Assembly (NCBI GenBank): GCA_020429495.1
Contig: JAGQLJ010000040.1
Span: 1 to 22,306 of the forward strand
Direction: 5' to 3'
DNA from: Candidatus Dojkabacteria bacterium
GTDB taxonomy: Bacteria > Patescibacteriota > Dojkabacteria > J137
DNA: 22,306 nucleotides
Within the stretch, counting starts at the first letter, position 1. Each line of letters begins with the position of its first letter. The position numbers and the translations under genes are program-made. This document shows positions 21,577-22,306 of the stretch, piece after piece. The notes beneath the pieces were generated by a model. It was not told the DNA's origin. It made no database searches and saw only the letters and a list, made by a program, of their open reading frames with translations.

Positions 21577-22306
21577 CTAGGCAGCTTCTTGAGCATCAAG
21601 TTCAAGAAACCTTTGTAATTTAGTCTGAGAGTTTACTACTTCTAAAACTAACTTATGGTACCAAGATAAGGTTTCTCCACTACTTACCTGTCTTTGTATA
21701 TTGTGGATCTCATCTACAGTTATTCCAGCTAACCTATGTTGCAACATTAGAATCTGTTTATCTTTTTCCGTTATCATACTTGTTGTTGCATGGTGTTCTG
21801 CAGTTGCAGCTCCATAAACAATATAGGGCTTTTCTTTTGTAACTAATAGAGGAAGAGCTAATCCATCTGGATAAATGTTACCTTTATATTTTATTGCTCT
21901 AGCCGTATGTGTTCCAACTGGCCCTAAAGCTAAATCTTGAAAAACAGTGTATGCATGGCATTCATATAAATCTTCTTCTTTCATTGCCACTTCTATGTGC
22001 GACATAACTGGTAACTTATTTGCTAAAAACCCAGCGTTCAATCCTGCACCTAAAAAGAAAATATTATTTTCTCTACAAATTTCTTTCACCTCTTCTAAAA
22101 CTTCAACTGAAGAAAAAGTTGCTTCATCAAAATATAATATATGTTTGTTACTCTTACCTTTTTCATCTTCAATAATTCTTTTTATATGATCAATATTTGC
22201 AGGGTATTTTGGATCTACACCTGAAAAAATTCTGTGCGCGTTCCAATCATAATCTGAATCCTCTTCGTTCTTTTCTCTAAGTAACCTTGGCCTGGTTTTG
22301 GTATCA
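21577..22306 (-). CDS. Thymidine-kinase-like protein, N-terminus outside window
   Basis: The frame stays open to the window edge, so this is a partial gene with 242 residues visible. The middle resembles TK1-type thymidine kinases: ILYFDEATF corresponds to the DEAQF Walker B segment. AGLNAGFLANKLPVMSH corresponds to GLDADF...P..M, and EEDLYECHAY to the L.A.C that normally enters a zinc ribbon. GPVGTHTARA follows, then KPYIVYGAATAEHH in the position of the substrate lasso. The zinc-binding cysteines of classical enzymes are missing, and an extra C-terminal helical tail of about 60 residues is present. The phosphate-binding loop would lie beyond 22306. In known enzymes this family makes dTMP from thymidine, fitting the neighbouring ThyA/DHFR/Dcd block. 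A diverged nucleotide kinase with another substrate is possible. Confidence 0.5.
   Translation of the reverse strand, partial: DTKTRPRLLREKNEEDSDYDWNAHRIFSGVDPKYPANIDHIKRIIEDEKGKSNKHILYFDEATFSSVEVLEEVKEICRENNIFFLGAGLNAGFLANKLPVMSHIEVAMKEEDLYECHAYTVFQDLALGPVGTHTARAIKYKGNIYPDGLALPLLVTKEKPYIVYGAATAEHHATTSMITEKDKQILMLQHRLAGITVDEIHNIQRQVSSGETLSWYHKLVLEVVNSQTKLQRFLELDAQEAA

Noticed and set aside
1..22306. TGA read as glycine or tryptophan (as in some Patescibacteria)
   Set aside because: TGA closes several genes in tight overlaps (12615-12617, 17049-17051, 9561-9563), and the conserved proteins contain no in-frame TGA.
1..22306. CRISPR array, prophage, insertion sequence or integrase
   Set aside because: No regularly spaced direct repeats and no transposase, integrase or phage structural genes. 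The only repeats are the palindromic intergenic elements.

Overview
The window is AT-rich, uses the standard bacterial code (TGA is a stop, for example at 17049-17051) and is packed tightly with genes. No start is preceded by a convincing Shine-Dalgarno sequence. Promoters look like ordinary sigma-70 boxes (TTGACA/TATAAT type), and many place the -10 box only 5-8 bases before the start codon, so much of this genome probably makes leaderless mRNAs. Sugar-phosphate fermentation genes, a sortase, many small unknown proteins and shortened versions of standard enzymes together suggest a reduced bacterium, possibly of the Patescibacteria/CPR type. No rRNA or other marker is present, so this placement is an inference.

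Region 1 (57-7634) is a pentose-phosphate block. On the minus strand a promoter at 4179-4207 drives transaldolase, a transketolase split into N- and C-terminal subunits, and glucose-6-phosphate isomerase. Separately, zwf (glucose-6-phosphate dehydrogenase) and gnd (6-phosphogluconate dehydrogenase) also run on the minus strand. Divergent from the transaldolase is an aldose-1-epimerase-like gene, which may supply the sugar-phosphate anomer used by Zwf. No 6-phosphogluconolactonase, Rpe or Rpi gene is visible here.

Region 2 (7836-12251) holds small unknown plus-strand genes, two small membrane proteins, a cysteine-rich sortase, a nucleoside-deoxyribosyltransferase-like protein and a DUF3095 protein with a cyclase-like motif pair. 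Region 3 (12277-16494) has an RND-type exporter that overlaps a pterin-4a-carbinolamine dehydratase gene, then acetate kinase. Region 4 (16527-22306) is a folate/thymidylate block: two possibly related unknown proteins, 5-formyl-THF cyclo-ligase, DHFR, ThyA, an unknown protein coupled to a dCTP-deaminase-family protein that lacks the catalytic glutamate, a gene with a broken reading frame, and the 3' part of a thymidine-kinase-like gene that runs off the window.

Three longer gaps between co-directional genes of the same pathway (tktN/tktC, zwf/gnd, thyA/folA) are filled by structured palindromic repeats. Two of these (2300-2394 and 18576-18680) are built from the same about 45-base unit and fold as circularly permuted cloverleaves. 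Their outer arms are conserved while the inner hairpins are unrelated in sequence but still palindromic. These repeats, the leaderless promoters and the substituted deaminase are the most unusual features. I see no prophage, insertion sequence, CRISPR array, tRNA or rRNA.
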